64,000 nucleotides of DNA from positions 2,170,001 to 2,234,000 of the forward strand of contig NZ_CP101153.1 in assembly GCF_024298825.1 (NCBI RefSeq). Direction: 5' to 3'. Shown here piece after piece: positions 34,224-43,109 of this stretch. The number at the start of each line of letters is the position of its first letter. Within the stretch, counting starts at the first letter, position 1. A program made the position numbers and the translations under genes. This stretch comes from Haloglomus salinum. GTDB lineage: Archaea > Halobacteriota > Halobacteria > Halobacteriales > Haloarculaceae. Below the pieces are notes generated by a model that saw only the letters and a program-made list of their open reading frames with translations, ran no database searches and had not been told where the DNA came from.

Positions 34224-34994
34224 ATGTCCGACGACGACCCCGCGCCGACTGCCGAATCCATCATGTCCGACAACGACCTCGATATCCGTGAACCGCCGCG
34301 CATCCTCGTCCCGGTCGAGGTACTGGAGGGCGAGTCCATCTCCGAGTCGCTCGTCGAGTTCCTCGCACCCGCACGAATCATCCTGCTGGGCTACCACGTC
34401 CTCCCCGAGCAGACACCGACCGAGCAGGCCAGCATGCAGTTCGAGGACCGCGCCAGGACCGCCGTCGAGGACATCGCGGACACGTTCCGCGGGGTGGGCC
34501 GGGGCGTTGAGACCCGTGTCGCCTTCACCCACGACCGGGACCAGACCGTCGAGCGCGTCGCCGAGGAGGTCGGCGCGACTGCCATCCTCCTCCCGAACCC
34601 ATCGAGCGACATCGAGGACGTGCTCGTCCCCATCCGTGGCGCGGTCGACGTCGGCCGCCTCGCGGACCTCGTCTCGACGCTGCTGGGTGGCCACGCCGGC
34701 ACGGTGACGCTCTGGGGACTGGACACCGGTGGCGAGTACGACACGGACGCGGCCGTCGAGCGGGCCCGGGAGACGCTGCTCGACCGGGGCCTCCCGGCGG
34801 AGCAGATAACTGCGGAGCACGCCGAGTCGGAGTCGCCGGTCTGGGATATCGTCGACCGCTCCGGCGAGTTCGACATCATCGTGATGGGCGCGGGCGGCCC
34901 CTCGCTGCTGTCGTCCCTGTTCGGCGACCCGACCGAACGCGTCGCGGAGGGGGCGGTGGCGCCGGTCATCGTCGTCCGGACCCGCGAGGACTGA
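34224..34994 (+). CDS. Two-domain universal stress protein paired with the permease
   Basis: A 256-residue protein with two Usp-like domains at about residues 25-130 and 145-256. The N-terminal domain begins PPRILVPVEVLEG and is degenerate, and the C-terminal one ends VMGAGGPSLLSSLFGDPTERV and VIVVRTRED, with the phosphate-binding glycines partly kept. Its ATG touches the permease stop, with GGGGGTG just before it as a ribosome binding site. It probably binds the permease loop or a nucleotide and adjusts transport. Confidence 0.88.
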   Translation: MSDDDPAPTAESIMSDNDLDIREPPRILVPVEVLEGESISESLVEFLAPARIILLGYHVLPEQTPTEQASMQFEDRARTAVEDIADTFRGVGRGVETRVAFTHDRDQTVERVAEEVGATAILLPNPSSDIEDVLVPIRGAVDVGRLADLVSTLLGGHAGTVTLWGLDTGGEYDTDAAVERARETLLDRGLPAEQITAEHAESESPVWDIVDRSGEFDIIVMGAGGPSLLSSLFGDPTERVAEGAVAPVIVVRTRED

Positions 34995-35117
34995 CGCGCC
35001 CCTCGAAATCGGCACACTCCCCGTGCGCCGGACTCTCGCCCGGTCCATCGACCACTGTGACACTCGCTCCCAAACACCTTTGTACGATAACCGGGACCCT
35101 GAAACAGGTGAACAGCG

Positions 35118-37691
35118 ATGCGAATCAGCATCCCCTTCCTCCTCCTCGGAGCGCTGGTCGCCCTCGGTGGGGTCGCAGGGGGCACGACGACGCCACCGAC
35201 GCCGGTGAGCGAGTGCACGACCATCGACACGCCCGGGAGCTACGAACTGGCGGGCGATATCAGTAACAGCGCCACGAGCCCATGCATCGAGGTAACGGCC
35301 AGCGACGTGGTCTTCGACGGGGCGGGCCACGAGATCGACGGCGTGGGCAACGGGACCGGCGTTCAGGTCGCCGGCACGGGGACACTCTCGAACGTGACCG
35401 TCCGGAACCTGCGGGTGACGGACTGGGAGACCGGCGTCAGATACGCCACCGTGAGCGACGGCGTGGTCGATTCGGTGAACGCCTCGGGGAACGGCGCGAC
35501 GGGAATCGTCTTCAGCAAGACCACCGCTTCGACCGTTCGCGACGCCACCGTGACCGGTAACGAGGACGGAATCAGACTCGTCGGGAGCGCGGACAACGTC
35601 GTCCGTGCCCTCGACAGCGCGGCTAACGCGAACCGTGGGGTCGTCGTCCGGTCGCGGAGTCCCAACAACACCCTGGCCGGAAGCGCCGTCTCGGACAACC
35701 GGGTCGGCATCGCTATCGAGACGGCGAGTCCGGACACGACCGTCGTGGACTCGACGGTGACCGGCTCGACGACCGACGGCGTCGCTATCGAGGACGCCGA
35801 CGGGACGCATCTGGAGAACGTGACCGTGCTCGGCAGCGGCGACTGGGCACTGACACAGGCCGGCGTCGGCACGACCACGACCATCGACCTCGAACTCTCC
35901 TCGGCGGTCGTCGAGACGCGCTCGCGGCGGGCATCGCTGCGTGCTGTCCCCACGCCGACACCCCCACCGAGCGGTATGACTGCCGTCGGCGGGGCGGTCG
36001 AGGCGACCGACACCGGGAGCGGCGCGTACCTCTCCCTCAACGTGAGCTACGCGAGCGCGTCGGGCGCCGCGGAATCGACGCTTCGCATGTGGCGCCACGA
36101 CGGCAGCTGGTCGACGGTCCCCGGCACGAACGGGGTCGACACTGCCGCGAACTACGTCTACGCCAACGCCACGGCGTTCCCGGGGTCGGTCACCGAGTTC
36201 GCGCCGCTGGGGAACGGCTCCAGCACGCCCACAGCCACGGCAACGCCGACGCCTTCCCCGACGCCGAACGGGACCGCGACCCCGACACCGAACGGGACGG
36301 CCACGCCCTCGCCGACGCCGGTCCCGACACCGACGGCGACCGCCGCGCCGACGATGACGCCGATAACGGCGACCCCGACCTCGACGCCGACACCCCCGCC
36401 GACGATGACGCCGATAACGGCGACCCCGACGCCAGCACCGACCGCGGTCCCGGTTTCGGACTGTCGCATCATCGACGAGCCCGGGCTGTACGTCCTGACC
36501 CAGGACCTCACCGACCGACCCGAGGACGTCTGCATCGACATCCGGGCGAGCAGCGTGACGTTCGACGGGAACAAGCACGCCATCGACAGCGCCGGGCTGC
36601 CCTCGACCGCGGGCGTGCTGGCACGGGACCCCAGTGGCGGGCAGTTGGCCGATGTGACCGTCCGGGACCTGGAGGCTACGAACTGGGATGCCGGCGTCCG
36701 GTTCCGGAACCTCACGGCCAGCGCGGTGACCGATGTCGAGGTACGGAACAACAGCGTCGGCGTTTCGATCCTGTCCGCGACCGATATCGCGGTCACGGGC
36801 ATGGACGGCGCCCTGAACGGCGGCCCCGGCTGGGAGGGCGGGACCATCGTCGTCAGGGACACGACCGACAGTACGGTGATGAACGCCACCAGTGCGCCGA
36901 TCGATGGCGCCCTCATCGGCTACCTGGTCGAGGATAGCACCAACGTCACGGTCGCGGAGGTCAGCTTCGACAGCGAAGCCGGGGCCGGAATCCACGTCCT
37001 CGGCGGCTCGGACAACACCGTCAGGGACGCCCGCATCCGGGCGGGAACCTTCACCTGGTACGGGCTGGGGGCGACCGGCTCCCATCGAGTCGAGGTCCGT
37101 GATGTTGCCATCAACGGAAGCGCGAACGATGGGGTCCTCGTGACCGACACCGACGACGGGCGCGTCGTGAACGTCACGGCGTGGGACAACGGGGGGGACT
37201 CGCTGAGTGCCCAGGGGACGACGACCAACCTGACGGTACGGGAGCTCCAGCTCGGCGCGAGCGACCCGACCGTCGTCGGGGCTACCGGTCGCAACTTCGC
37301 TCTCAACCCGACGGGGGCGCCGGCTGGTGACCCGTCCGGCATGCGGAACCTCTCGCAGTACGTCCGGGTGTCTGGGAGCAACCCGGATGTCGTGGTCAAC
37401 GTGAGCTACGCACCGACCGACCTCGTGGCGGCCAACGTCAGCGAGTCGACGGTCGAGCCGTGGCGCTACGACGGCAGCTGGAGCCAGGCGAGCGGCGCTG
37501 CCGGGACCGTCCCGGGGAGCAACTACGTCTACGCCACCGTCGACGTCTCGGGCAGTCCCTCCATCGTGGTCGCGCCGCTCGGTGAGGCCGACAGCGGGCC
37601 GCCGACCGTCAGCGGCGGCCCCGGGTTCGGACTGCTCGTCGCGCTGGCTGCCCTGCTGGCGTGGGCGTTCGGCCTCCGCCGAGTGGCGTGA
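35118..37691 (+). CDS. NosD-like parallel beta-helix surface protein with PGF-CTERM
   Basis: An 857-residue exported protein with signal peptide (LLLGALVALGGVAGG). It is two copies of one module: a right-handed beta-helix (starting VSECTTIDTPGSYELA and VSDCRIIDEPGLYVLT) followed by a domain with a WRHDGSW or WRYDGSW motif. The two halves are joined by a 75-residue Thr/Pro linker (about 371-445). The end GGPGFGLLVALAALLAWAFGLRR is a PGF-CTERM signal, which archaeosortase A processes for lipid anchoring. NosD/CASH helices bind or cleave polysaccharides; no catalytic residues are evident. A TTGTACGATAA element lies upstream. Confidence 0.9.
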   Translation: MRISIPFLLLGALVALGGVAGGTTTPPTPVSECTTIDTPGSYELAGDISNSATSPCIEVTASDVVFDGAGHEIDGVGNGTGVQVAGTGTLSNVTVRNLRVTDWETGVRYATVSDGVVDSVNASGNGATGIVFSKTTASTVRDATVTGNEDGIRLVGSADNVVRALDSAANANRGVVVRSRSPNNTLAGSAVSDNRVGIAIETASPDTTVVDSTVTGSTTDGVAIEDADGTHLENVTVLGSGDWALTQAGVGTTTTIDLELSSAVVETRSRRASLRAVPTPTPPPSGMTAVGGAVEATDTGSGAYLSLNVSYASASGAAESTLRMWRHDGSWSTVPGTNGVDTAANYVYANATAFPGSVTEFAPLGNGSSTPTATATPTPSPTPNGTATPTPNGTATPSPTPVPTPTATAAPTMTPITATPTSTPTPPPTMTPITATPTPAPTAVPVSDCRIIDEPGLYVLTQDLTDRPEDVCIDIRASSVTFDGNKHAIDSAGLPSTAGVLARDPSGGQLADVTVRDLEATNWDAGVRFRNLTASAVTDVEVRNNSVGVSILSATDIAVTGMDGALNGGPGWEGGTIVVRDTTDSTVMNATSAPIDGALIGYLVEDSTNVTVAEVSFDSEAGAGIHVLGGSDNTVRDARIRAGTFTWYGLGATGSHRVEVRDVAINGSANDGVLVTDTDDGRVVNVTAWDNGGDSLSAQGTTTNLTVRELQLGASDPTVVGATGRNFALNPTGAPAGDPSGMRNLSQYVRVSGSNPDVVVNVSYAPTDLVAANVSESTVEPWRYDGSWSQASGAAGTVPGSNYVYATVDVSGSPSIVVAPLGEADSGPPTVSGGPGFGLLVALAALLAWAFGLRRVA

Positions 37692-37917
37692 CCGGTCGCC
37701 CGGAGACGGTCCGCCATCGTCCCGTCCGTCCGTGCCGACCGTTTCCACGGTTCCATCGTGTCTCCCCATCGGCAGCTCCATCGCGACTCGCGCGTGTCTG
37801 TCGACCGAGGAGGTCGGTCATCTGGGTCCGACAGCCACTGGCCGCTGTTTCGACGCCGGAGACACGCCGTGTTCACTTTTCACCGTCCCGGACCATCCGA
37901 CAGGATGTCTTCCAACA

Positions 37918-38412
37918 ATGGATTACCGTGCAGCCTCCAGGAGCGCCGCTCTCACCAGACGCCGAATCCTCGCAGCCGGTGGCGCGGCGATACTGACATC
38001 GGTCGCCGGCTGTTCGGCCATCGTGGACGCCATCGGGGACCAGGTGCTCGAGGAGGTCAATATCCTGAACCAACTGAACCGGGCGGTCAGCGGGTCGATC
38101 GAGGTCACCAGCCCGGCCGGCGACACTGCTCTCGACGAGACGTTCGCGGTCCCCTCGGAGGACGCCGACGGCGAGAGCAACATCGTGGCGTACGACGACG
38201 TCTGGACGGAGACGGGGCAGTATCGGATTCGCATCGAACTCCCGGACACGGAGATCGACGGTGTCTCCCGGGCGAACGAGACAGTACGCATCGACAACAC
38301 TGACGAGGAGATGGTCGCCGTCGCGCTCGGCTCCACCAGCGACGACGAACCCATCGCGGTCCGCGTCGGCGAGTCGCTCTCCGACTTCGGCCAGACGACC
38401 GAGAGCGGGTAG
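37918..38412 (+). CDS. Tat-exported lipoprotein of unknown function
   Basis: A 164-residue protein with twin-arginine signal (TRRRILAAGG) and lipobox SVAGC (Cys32). The mature part is a small beta-rich domain (SGSIEVTSPAGDTALDETF, YRIRIELPDTEIDG) that looks like an adhesive or Ig-like fold. Such haloarchaeal Tat lipoproteins are common and mostly unstudied. The TAG stop is followed in the same frame by 32 more sense codons (see the next entry). Confidence 0.85.
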   Translation: MDYRAASRSAALTRRRILAAGGAAILTSVAGCSAIVDAIGDQVLEEVNILNQLNRAVSGSIEVTSPAGDTALDETFAVPSEDADGESNIVAYDDVWTETGQYRIRIELPDTEIDGVSRANETVRIDNTDEEMVAVALGSTSDDEPIAVRVGESLSDFGQTTESG

Positions 38413-38511
38413 GCACCGTTCCGGGGACGCCGATACTTCTCGACGAGCGACTGCGAGGTGGTCGCGGGCGACGGCATCCAGGACGAGATGCTGGGGCTGG
38501 ACGTGTTCTGA
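38413..38511 (+). pseudogene. In-frame coding-like remnant after the lipoprotein stop
   Basis: Directly after the TAG of the lipoprotein the same reading frame continues for 32 codons to a TGA, with phrases RRYFSTSDCEVVAGDG and QDEMLGLDVF. The residue choice is ordinary haloarchaeal coding sequence and it has no start codon of its own until a Met near the end. It may be the end of a longer ancestral lipoprotein cut by a point mutation, a fragment of another gene, or chance. Confidence 0.35.
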
Positions 38512-38689
38512 GCGACGGACTCTCTCTCGAAGTACTCAGCAACTGACCGGAGGCGTATCCACCGAAGCCCGGAGCCAGTCCGTACCGCGGTGGTTCGAGT
38601 CGGGCGTCCGTCTCGCGTGCTCGTGATCGAGATATCCTGTCGAGGGTGCTATCGACGAGGCCGTCGAACGTCGGTCAGGCAGGCGAGGC

Positions 38690-39559
38690 TCACTCCGGCT
38701 CCGCGACGGTCATGACGGGGACCGGGGCGGAGCGGACGGTCTTCTCCGCCACACTGCCGAGCAGGATACGGTCTGTTCCACGTCTTCCCGTGGTCCCCAT
38801 CCCGACGGCGTGTATGTCGTTCGCCTCGATACAGCCGAGGATTCCTTCCGCGGGTCGCCCGTGTTCGATGTGCCGGACGACATCCGTGACCCCGTACCTC
38901 TCGGCGGCCGAGACGACGGTCTCGACGGCCTTCTCCGCGGCCTGCTCGCTCTCCTCCCCGGCGATCGTCGACCGGATATCCGGCCCCAGTGCGGAGTCGT
39001 CCACGACCGAGAGCACGTGGACGGTCGCGTCGAGTGCCGCCGCGAACGCGAGAAGGTGGTCGGCGGCGTGTGCTGCGGCGTCACTGCCGTCGGTCGGGAC
39101 GAGGACGGTCTCGTACGGGAACGTGAGCAGTTCGTCGGCCTGCATCCGGACGGAGAGGACGGGCACCGAGGAGAGCCGGACGACCTTCTCGGCGACGCTC
39201 CCGACGACGTACCGGGAGAGTCCCTCGCGCCCGTGGGTCGGCATCACGACCAGGTCCTGGTCGTACTCCTCGGCGTACTCGGCGATTGTGGGGGCAGGGT
39301 TCCCCTGCACGACATCGGTTCGGCACGAGACACCGAGCGTCTCCAGCGTCTTCTCGGCTTCTTCGACGATATCCCGTCCCTCGCGTTCGAGGACGTCGAC
39401 GGTGTGTCCCTCGACGACGGTGACGCTGTCACGGTTCGTGTCCGCCACGTACAGGACGCGGATGGTCGCGTCGGCCCAGTTCGCGATCTCGGCGGCGTGA
39501 TGGAGCACCTCGGTGGCGCCATCACTGCCGTCGAACGGGAGGAGGATGGTCTCGTACAT
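38690..39559 (-). CDS. Tandem universal stress protein (two UspA domains)
   Basis: A 289-residue protein with two full UspA domains, about 1-140 and 148-289. Both begin with TILLPFDGSD or TVLVPTDGSD, and both end in ATP-type loops, PTHGREGLSRYVVGSVAEKV and GTTGRRGTDRILLGSVAEKT, so both probably bind ATP. It stands alone between the lipoprotein remnant and a CNNM-type transporter on the same strand, whose stop lies 90 bases upstream of its start. Confidence 0.93.
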   Translation of the reverse strand: MYETILLPFDGSDGATEVLHHAAEIANWADATIRVLYVADTNRDSVTVVEGHTVDVLEREGRDIVEEAEKTLETLGVSCRTDVVQGNPAPTIAEYAEEYDQDLVVMPTHGREGLSRYVVGSVAEKVVRLSSVPVLSVRMQADELLTFPYETVLVPTDGSDAAAHAADHLLAFAAALDATVHVLSVVDDSALGPDIRSTIAGEESEQAAEKAVETVVSAAERYGVTDVVRHIEHGRPAEGILGCIEANDIHAVGMGTTGRRGTDRILLGSVAEKTVRSAPVPVMTVAEPE

Positions 39560-39648
39560 GAGCTAATGCGCCGGGATACGTCTCCCGGCCGTCTAACGTT
39601 TTCCCCAGGCGGTCGCTCGGTCACCGACGGCTGCCCGGTCACCGGCGG

Positions 39649-41037
39649 TCACTCGGGGTCGCCCTCCTCGACCGACGTGCGCTCGTCGACGGCTCGGTCG
39701 ACCGGCCGGTCGACGGTCACCCGCACCTTCTGGATGCGGGTGTCCTCCACCTGTTCGGCCCGTAGCGTCACGTTCTGGTACTCGAACGTCTCGCCCTGCT
39801 CGACGAGCCGACCGGCACGGTTGAAGATGAAGCCGGCGATGGTCTCGAACTCCTCGCCCTCGGGCAGGTCGATGCCCAGCGCCTCGTTGACCTCGTCGAT
39901 GTTGACTCCTCCACGGACCAGCACCTCCGTCTCGTCGATGAACTCGATCGGGTGTTCCTCGTCGCCGACCAGTATCTCGCCGACGATCTCCTCGAGGACG
40001 TCCTCCATCGTGATGAGGCCCCCGGTCGCGCCGAACTCGTCGATGACGATGACCATGTGGAGTCGCTTCTCGCGCATCTCCGTGAGCAGTTCGTCGACGT
40101 TCTTCGACTCGGGAACCTGGAGTGTCGGCGTGACGACATCGCTCACCTCGAGGTCGGTCGCGTCGTCGTAGTCGATGTCCTCCAGATTGCGGATATCGAA
40201 GATACCGACGATGTTGTCCAGCGATCCCTCGTAGGCCGGCAGGCGGGCGTGGCCCGACTGGATACACTGCTCGACCGCCTCCCGGACGGTCGCGTCCCCG
40301 GAGATGCCTTCCATGTCGAGCCGCGGGGTCATCACTTCCTTGGCAGACGCATCCGTGAACCGGAGGGCGCGCTGGAGGAGCTGGCGTTCCTCCTCGTCGA
40401 GCACGCCCTCGCGCTCACCCGTCTTGATGATGTTCCGGATCTCGTCACGGGTGACGTACGTCGACTCGATCGACGGGTTGCCGCCGGTGATCCTGTTGAC
40501 GAGGCCGGTCAGGTAGTAGAACAGGGTGATGAGGGGCCACAGTACCTTCTCGACGACCTTCAGCCCCCGGGCGACGCGCCGGGCGTGGACCTCGGTGTTC
40601 TCGACGGCGTAGGACTTCGGCGCACTCTCGCCGAATATCAGCACCATCGAGGTGATACCGAGCGACGAGACGACGACTGCCGTGCCGGCGTCGAAGTAGA
40701 AGCCGACGATGGTCGTCGAGACCGAGGACATCGTGATGTTGACCATGTTGTTCCCGACGAGGATGGTCACGAGCAGGCGATGGGGGTCCTCCTTGAGTGC
40801 CTTGACCGCCCGTGCGCCGGGCAGGCCCTGGTCGACCATCGCGTCGATCTGGTGGGCCGGCAGGGAGAACATCGCGATCTCCGACGAGGAGAAGAACCCC
40901 GACCCCAGGAGGAGTAGCAATATCAGACCGACGCCGATCGCGGTGACTGTCGTCTGCCCCAGTTCGACCCCGGCGACCGGCACAGTGTACTGGAGGAGAC
41001 CGGCCGCAGATGCTGCTGTGGGCAGGAATGACCACAT
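39649..41037 (-). CDS. CNNM/CorC-type protein (DUF21, CBS pair, CorC_HlyC)
   Basis: A 462-residue hemolysin C/CorC-family protein. Order: a DUF21 membrane domain of four helices (FFSSSEIAMFSL, MVLIFGESAPKSYAV) to about residue 190; two CBS domains (VMTPRLDMEGIS and VVTPTLQVPESK) to about 330; a CorC_HlyC domain at the end (VLVRGGVNIDEVNEALG). These proteins move or sense magnesium. The start MWSFLPTA was chosen because a TATA-like AAAAGTAAC (41061-41069) lies 23 bases before it. Confidence 0.93.
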   Translation of the reverse strand: MWSFLPTAASAAGLLQYTVPVAGVELGQTTVTAIGVGLILLLLLGSGFFSSSEIAMFSLPAHQIDAMVDQGLPGARAVKALKEDPHRLLVTILVGNNMVNITMSSVSTTIVGFYFDAGTAVVVSSLGITSMVLIFGESAPKSYAVENTEVHARRVARGLKVVEKVLWPLITLFYYLTGLVNRITGGNPSIESTYVTRDEIRNIIKTGEREGVLDEEERQLLQRALRFTDASAKEVMTPRLDMEGISGDATVREAVEQCIQSGHARLPAYEGSLDNIVGIFDIRNLEDIDYDDATDLEVSDVVTPTLQVPESKNVDELLTEMREKRLHMVIVIDEFGATGGLITMEDVLEEIVGEILVGDEEHPIEFIDETEVLVRGGVNIDEVNEALGIDLPEGEEFETIAGFIFNRAGRLVEQGETFEYQNVTLRAEQVEDTRIQKVRVTVDRPVDRAVDERTSVEEGDPE

Positions 41038-41176
41038 ACCACCACCGAACACCCGAACGGAAAAGTAACTCCTGATACGCCCCCTGTATCCAGCAGCGTC
41101 GTCGAACCCGCTCTCCGGCTGGGGATTCGACGAGGACGGGAGCGCCGGGGCCAGAATCCGAATCTCCTGCACCCCG

Positions 41177-41185
41177 GATATTAAA
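41177..41185 (+). promoter_or_regulatory. TATA-like box of the enoyl-CoA hydratase
   Basis: GATATTAAA predicts a transcript start near 41207, where an in-frame ATG also lies; this makes the longer start possible. Confidence 0.5.
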
Positions 41186-41242
41186 CCCCCGCTCATCTGC
41201 CGAACAATGCCCTTGTCGGGTGGGCGTCACGGGTGGTACCGC

Positions 41243-42049
41243 ATGACGGACGACCAGGAGTTCGACACCATCCGCCTCGAATCGCCCGCCGACTACCTCG
41301 CCGAGATACGGCTCGACCGGCCGGACAGCCTCAACACGGTCAACGAGCAGATGCTCGAGGACCTCGACGAGGCCATCGACCTGCTGGAGGCCAACGAGGG
41401 CGTCGACACGGACGTACGGGCCATCCTCATCCGGGGTGAGGGCGAGAAGGCGTTCTCCGCGGGCGCGGACGTGCAGTCCTCGGGCGCGATGAGCAACCGC
41501 GAGGGGGTCGAGCACTCCCGGAAGGGCCAGCGGGTCTTCGGCAAACTCCGCGAGAGCGACCTCCCGGTCGTGGCGGCCATCCAGGGGTACGCACTCGGAG
41601 GCGGCCTCGAACTGTCGATGTGTGCGGACCTCCGGGTCGCCAGCGCGGACTCGGAGTACGGCCTCCCGGAGCACAATCTCGGCCTCCTCCCCGGGTGGGG
41701 CGGCACCCAGCGGCTCCAGCGGCTCATCGGCGAGAGCGCCGCGAAGCAGGTCGTCTTCACCGCCGACCGGTTCGACCCCGAACGGATGCACGAACTCGGC
41801 TTCCTCTGTGAGGTGTACGACGACGAGGAGTTCGACGAGCGGGCCGTCGAGTTCGCCGCCAGCATCGCTGGCGGGCCGCCCATCGCCCAGCGCTACACGA
41901 AGCGCGCGATGCGCGAGGGCTGGGACAGCATGGACGCCGGCCTCGAGATCGAGGCGACGGCGTTCGGCCACCTGCTCGATACCGACGACCTCGCCGCCGG
42001 CGTGACGGCGTTCGTGACCGATCAGGAGCCGGAGTTCGAGGGCGAGTAA
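41243..42049 (+). CDS. Enoyl-CoA hydratase/isomerase family (crotonase)
   Basis: A 268-residue crotonase-fold enzyme. The oxyanion hole segment is FSAGADV and the two catalytic glutamates of hydratases are present, in GGGLEL and in LPEHNLGLLPGWGG. It probably acts in fatty-acid or branched-chain acyl-CoA breakdown. The TATA-like GATATTAAA at 41177-41185 would place transcription start near 41207, where another in-frame ATG lies, so a 280-residue leaderless form is possible. I prefer 41243 because the acidic sequence begins there. Confidence 0.92.
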   Translation: MTDDQEFDTIRLESPADYLAEIRLDRPDSLNTVNEQMLEDLDEAIDLLEANEGVDTDVRAILIRGEGEKAFSAGADVQSSGAMSNREGVEHSRKGQRVFGKLRESDLPVVAAIQGYALGGGLELSMCADLRVASADSEYGLPEHNLGLLPGWGGTQRLQRLIGESAAKQVVFTADRFDPERMHELGFLCEVYDDEEFDERAVEFAASIAGGPPIAQRYTKRAMREGWDSMDAGLEIEATAFGHLLDTDDLAAGVTAFVTDQEPEFEGE

Positions 42050-42100
42050 CCGGCCGCCAGCGACGGTCGGTCGCCGCCTCCGTGCCGCCCGGTGACCGGC

Positions 42101-42958
42101 TTACCGTCGGTCGGCCAGCGCCACGGCCGTCGTCAGGACGAGCGCCCAGAGCCACTCGAACGTGCCGAGGAGCGACGTCCAGCCGGCCGCTGCGAAGCTG
42201 TTCGAACCGCCGCTCGTCGAGGTGGCTGTCGTGGTCGCCGTCGAGGTCGGTGTCGTCGTCGAAGTGGGCGTCGCCGTCGGGGTTGGCGTCGGGGTGGTGG
42301 TCCCCGTCGCTGTCGCCGTCCGGGTGGGCGTCGGCGTGCCGGTGGTCTGTGTGGCCGTCGCCGTGGGGGTGGGTGAAGGTGTCGGAGTCGGTGTCGAGTC
42401 GTCCCCGCCGAAGTCGAAGATACCATCGTCGTCATCGCCACCATCGGTCGTCTGGGTGGGTGTCGGCGTGGGCGTCGTGGTCGAGGTGTTCCCGCCGCCG
42501 GTGTTGTTCCCGGCTGTCGAGGTCCGGTTCGGCGTCGCGGTGGCGTTGTTCCCGCCGCTCCAGCTGAAGTTGCCACCGCCGCCGGATGTCGTCGTGGCCG
42601 TCCCGGTCGGCGCGGGGGTCGACCCGCCGTTACCGCCACCACCGGCGGTGGGCGTTCCGGCGCCCTGCTGTGCGGATTCGGTGGTGCTCGTCGCGCCACC
42701 TCCCGTCCCTGCCGAGGTGGGTGTCTCGTCCCCGCCCACCGACGGCGCGTCCGGCGCGACCGAGCCGCCACCCCCCATCCCGATGACGACGGCGACCCCG
42801 GCGACGAACAGGAGCGTCCCAGCGAGGAACAGCAGGAGCTGTCCCGGCGCACTGGCCGAGGCACTGCCGCTCGGGTCGGTGTCGGCTGTCGAACCCTGCT
42901 CCCTCCCGCTGGGGGTGCCGCTCTGGTGCCCCCCCCTGTGTCCTGCAGTCGCGTCCAT
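42101..42958 (-). CDS. Membrane protein with Thr/Pro-rich external stalk
   Basis: A 285-residue protein: about 25 polar residues, a membrane segment (QLLLFLAGTLLFVAGVAVVIGM), about 190 residues of Gly, Thr, Pro and Ser with several N-x-T/S sites, and a C-terminal hydrophobic segment (LLGTFEWLWALVLTTAVAL) followed by DRR. The final hydrophobic stretch plus basic end recalls a sorting signal, but no PGF motif is seen. The stalk is probably glycosylated. The CapA-like gene is divergent and begins 152 bases away. Confidence 0.75.
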   Translation of the reverse strand: MDATAGHRGGHQSGTPSGREQGSTADTDPSGSASASAPGQLLLFLAGTLLFVAGVAVVIGMGGGGSVAPDAPSVGGDETPTSAGTGGGATSTTESAQQGAGTPTAGGGGNGGSTPAPTGTATTTSGGGGNFSWSGGNNATATPNRTSTAGNNTGGGNTSTTTPTPTPTQTTDGGDDDDGIFDFGGDDSTPTPTPSPTPTATATQTTGTPTPTRTATATGTTTPTPTPTATPTSTTTPTSTATTTATSTSGGSNSFAAAGWTSLLGTFEWLWALVLTTAVALADRR

Positions 42959-43109
42959 CCTTCCCGGCTGTAGGATGTCCCCTCCAATTGTTACCGGGCC
43001 AGTAATCTTGCTTCTCGCGTCCTCGACCCGGTCCTCGGCTGCCGTTCCGCGGGTTGGGTGGTGCGTAACTAAGCCTGTCGCTGCCCACCCGCGAGCTAGA
43101 CACCTGCCT

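Noticed and set aside
32664-37781. Very long minus-strand frame opposite the permease, UspA and NosD genes
   Set aside because: It covers three clear plus-strand genes and is Arg/Asp-rich without domains; a GC-rich shadow.
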